Origin: Methylocystis echinoides | Lineage (GTDB): Bacteria; Pseudomonadota; Alphaproteobacteria; Rhizobiales; Beijerinckiaceae | NCBI RefSeq assembly: GCF_040687965.1 | Contig: NZ_CP156086.1 | Coordinates: 1-64,000, forward strand | Direction: 5' to 3' | Length of the DNA: 64,000 nucleotides | Shown: in pieces, positions 62,160 through 64,000 of the stretch | Numbering within the stretch: position 1 is the stretch's first letter | Layout: each line of letters starts with the position of its first letter | Translations under genes and position numbers: made by a program | Notes under the pieces: generated by a model | Database searches by the model: none | The model's input: the letters and a program-made list of their open reading frames with translations, nothing else | Told to the model about the DNA's origin: nothing

Positions 62160-63183
62160 TGACGGGGCGCAGGCGATAATGGCTCACGGCCCATTCCTCG
62201 CCGTTTTGGTCGCCGAACAGGCCTTCGGTCGCAAGAAAGAACAGCCGCCAGCGTTTGCGCCACAGCGCCGCGTCCGCGCCATAGGTCTCGCGCAGCACGG
62301 CGTCGATCTCTGAGCGGTTGGCGTCGAAATTCTTCAGCCAGTCCGCCGCCGTCCGCTGATAGTGAAGACCGCTCCAGCGCCATTCCTCCTCGACGTCGAA
62401 GAGATCGCCGAAGGTGCGAATGAGGCCATGGCTCGGCATGATGCCGCCGGTGAAGAAATGTTGCGCGATCCAGTCCGACTTGTCCGCGTGGTCGAAGCGA
62501 TACGCCTGGTCGCGATGGGTGAAGACGTGGATGAAAAGCCGCCCGTCCGCGTCGAGCCACGCGCGCAGGCGCGCCAGGAGCCCGCGCCAGTTCGACATGT
62601 GTTCGAACATCTCGACCGAAACGATGCGATCGAAACGCGCCGTCGTGGTGAAATCGTTCATATCCGCCGTCACGACGCGGAGATTCGCAACGCCGAGCCG
62701 CTTCGCCTCCGACTCGATGTGCGCGCGCTGACTTTGCGAGTTCGAGACGGCCGTGATCGACGCCTTCGGGTAGTTTCGAGCCATGAACAGCGACAGCGAG
62801 CCCCAGCCGCATCCGAGTTCGAGGATGCGCTGCCCGTCGGCGAGGCCGGCGTGACGCGCCGTCTCTTCGAGCGCGCGCAGCTCCGCTTCGGCGAGCGTCG
62901 TGTCGAGCCGGTCGTAATAGCAGCAGGAATATTTGCGTCGGGGTCCGAGCGTCAGCTCGAAGAAGCGCGCCGGCACTTCGTAATGCTGCGCATTCGCCTC
63001 GCTCGTATGGATTGCGATCGGATAGCGCGCCATATCGGCGGAGAAGGCGTCGACGGCGCTCACGGGCGCGGCGCTGAGGCGTTCGCGCGTCCGGCCGACG
63101 AGATAGGTCACGCCCATGCGCAGGAAGGAATCCGGCAAAGGCGCGCGTTCCACGACATTGATGGCCGAAGCGATGAGGGACAT
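62152..63183 (-). CDS. Cyclopropane-fatty-acyl-phospholipid synthase family methyltransferase
   Basis: The 343-residue SAM-dependent enzyme acts on membrane lipids. It has QHYEVPARFFELTLGPRRKYSCCYY (CFA signature), SAM motif ILELGCGWGSLSLFMA (about 141-156), and FDRIVSVEMFEHMSNW, the catalytic segment. It lacks the N-terminal lipid-binding domain of E. coli Cfa, so it belongs to the shorter group. It lies between a DUF1295 protein and a six-TM protein, suggesting a lipid-modification unit. Confidence 0.9.
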   Translation of the reverse strand: MSLIASAINVVERAPLPDSFLRMGVTYLVGRTRERLSAAPVSAVDAFSADMARYPIAIHTSEANAQHYEVPARFFELTLGPRRKYSCCYYDRLDTTLAEAELRALEETARHAGLADGQRILELGCGWGSLSLFMARNYPKASITAVSNSQSQRAHIESEAKRLGVANLRVVTADMNDFTTTARFDRIVSVEMFEHMSNWRGLLARLRAWLDADGRLFIHVFTHRDQAYRFDHADKSDWIAQHFFTGGIMPSHGLIRTFGDLFDVEEEWRWSGLHYQRTAADWLKNFDANRSEIDAVLRETYGADAALWRKRWRLFFLATEGLFGDQNGEEWAVSHYRLRPVNG

Positions 63184-63207
63184 GGCTCTTTTCTCCGCGA
63201 GACGAAT

Positions 63208-64000
63208 TCAGATGCGTCTTTGAGGCCCCGGAAAGAACAGGTTGACGCGCGCCTGACAGGCGCGGAACGCCGCCCCGCGCGAGGCGATCATGTGCTTTTC
63301 GAGCGGCGGCGCCCCCGAGACATGGACGAGAAGCCAATACATGAAGGCGGGAGCGCCAAGCGCGAGCCAGCCCTGCGGCCACGCGCCGGCGAAATTCATC
63401 GCGACGACCGCATAGCCGACCCAGCTCAGCCACTGGAAGAAGTAGTTGGGATGGCGCGAGAACGCCCAGGGCCCGTCCATGCAGACGCTGCGCTCGGCGC
63501 CGCGCGCCGCGCGAAAGCGCGACAGCGTCGCGTCCGACCAGGCCTCTCCGGCGATGGCGGCGACGAGCAGCAGTCCGCCCACATAATCGGCGGCTGCGGG
63601 AAAGGGCGCCGGATTGCGCGCGGCGAGAAATATGGCGAGCGACAGGAGAAAGGCGCAGAAAGCCTGAATCTGCAGGAACCAGAACAGCCGGCGCGGGAAG
63701 TCCGGCCCCCATTCGCGCGCGAGATCGAGATAGCGCGGATCCTCGCCGGCGTTGAGGCTGCGGGCGACGATATGCGAGCCCAGGCGCACAGACGCCGCGA
63801 CGGCGAAGGCGGCGACGAAATATTGACGCGCGCCCGGCTCGCGGCCGTCGAGCGGCGCGAGCGCCAGATAAATGCCCGCGGCGCCGAGGGCGAAGGACCA
63901 GGTCGCGTCGATCCAGCCCGACTGACCGGTCCGCCGCTGCAGGAGCCAGGCGAGACTCATGGCCGCCGACAGTCCCAAAGCCGTTGTGAACAGAAGCAGG
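63208..64000 (-). CDS. DUF1295-family membrane protein (steroid 5-alpha-reductase-like), partial
   Basis: At least 256 residues are in view, with several TM segments and the DUF1295 C-terminal motif MDGPWAFSRHPNYFFQWLSWVGY. The conserved N-terminus includes GWIDATWSFALG. The reading frame stays open to the right edge (LLLFTTALGLSAAM upstream of an internal TTG at 63978), so the 5' end lies outside the window. Such proteins often act with CFA-synthase-like enzymes on fatty-acid modification. Confidence 0.85.
   Translation of the reverse strand, partial: LLLFTTALGLSAAMSLAWLLQRRTGQSGWIDATWSFALGAAGIYLALAPLDGREPGARQYFVAAFAVAASVRLGSHIVARSLNAGEDPRYLDLAREWGPDFPRRLFWFLQIQAFCAFLLSLAIFLAARNPAPFPAAADYVGGLLLVAAIAGEAWSDATLSRFRAARGAERSVCMDGPWAFSRHPNYFFQWLSWVGYAVVAMNFAGAWPQGWLALGAPAFMYWLLVHVSGAPPLEKHMIASRGAAFRACQARVNLFFPGPQRRI

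Noticed and set aside
1-64000. CRISPR arrays, tRNA, rRNA, transposases and prophage genes
   Set aside because: No regularly spaced repeat array, cloverleaf or transposase motif was recognised on either strand.

Overview
The window is a G+C-rich stretch of an alphaproteobacterial repABC replicon (plasmid or chromid). It opens at the start codon of a repB partition gene, followed by a counter-transcribed RNA, repC and a tyrosine recombinase. A Csp1-type copper storage protein, a copper-flavoured uptake locus, many methylotroph-type oxidoreductases and a polyhydroxyalkanoate depolymerase make a type II methanotroph (Methylocystis/Methylosinus-like) the best guess. That assignment is an inference, since no methane monooxygenase gene is present. 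I saw no transposase, rRNA, tRNA or CRISPR array.

Layout. 1-4 kb: maintenance module (repB, ctRNA, repC with an internal AT-rich origin candidate, XerC-like recombinase, and a dif/lox-like palindrome upstream of it). 4-13 kb: nnrS, then an oxidation block of an SMP-30 lactonase, an FMN hydroxy-acid dehydrogenase, a GMC dehydrogenase with its gluconate-dehydrogenase subunit-3 partner, an internally duplicated membrane protein, and a ThDP enzyme. 13-21 kb: a two-component system diverging from a Cys-rich small protein, TonB receptor, HMA protein, methyltransferase and peptide-type solute-binding protein, which looks like a metal or metal-chelate uptake locus. 21-29 kb: RlpA-like protein, arsenic operon (arsR-arsC-acr3), transaldolase-like protein, small proteins, L,D-transpeptidase, hybrid kinase and a TGS1-like methyltransferase. 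29-38 kb: penicillin acylase-type hydrolase, isoquinoline-oxidoreductase-type pair with an exported amine oxidase, and a Tat-exported flavoprotein.

38-51 kb: a nearly complete type II secretion system in several opposed blocks (gspG-K, gspD, prepilin peptidase, gspJ-I-H-F-E, gspL-M-N). It has a lipoprotein-type secretin, an apparent frameshift in gspK and a small duplication at the gspM/gspN junction. 51-64 kb: small exported proteins, an orphan polyamine-binding protein, a coiled-coil exported protein, the Csp1-like protein, DUF421 and DUF5132 proteins, a ribbon-helix-helix regulator with a putative operator upstream of a PHA depolymerase, a GYD protein, unrecognised proteins, and a CFA-synthase/DUF1295 membrane-lipid operon that runs off the right edge.

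The leads I rate highest are: the GMC dehydrogenase operon with its duplicated His-containing membrane protein; the metal-chelate uptake locus; a roughly 95-bp interspersed repeat at about 5.72 and 54.36 kb; the palindrome beside the recombinase; and the plasmid-borne T2SS with a self-piloting-type secretin.
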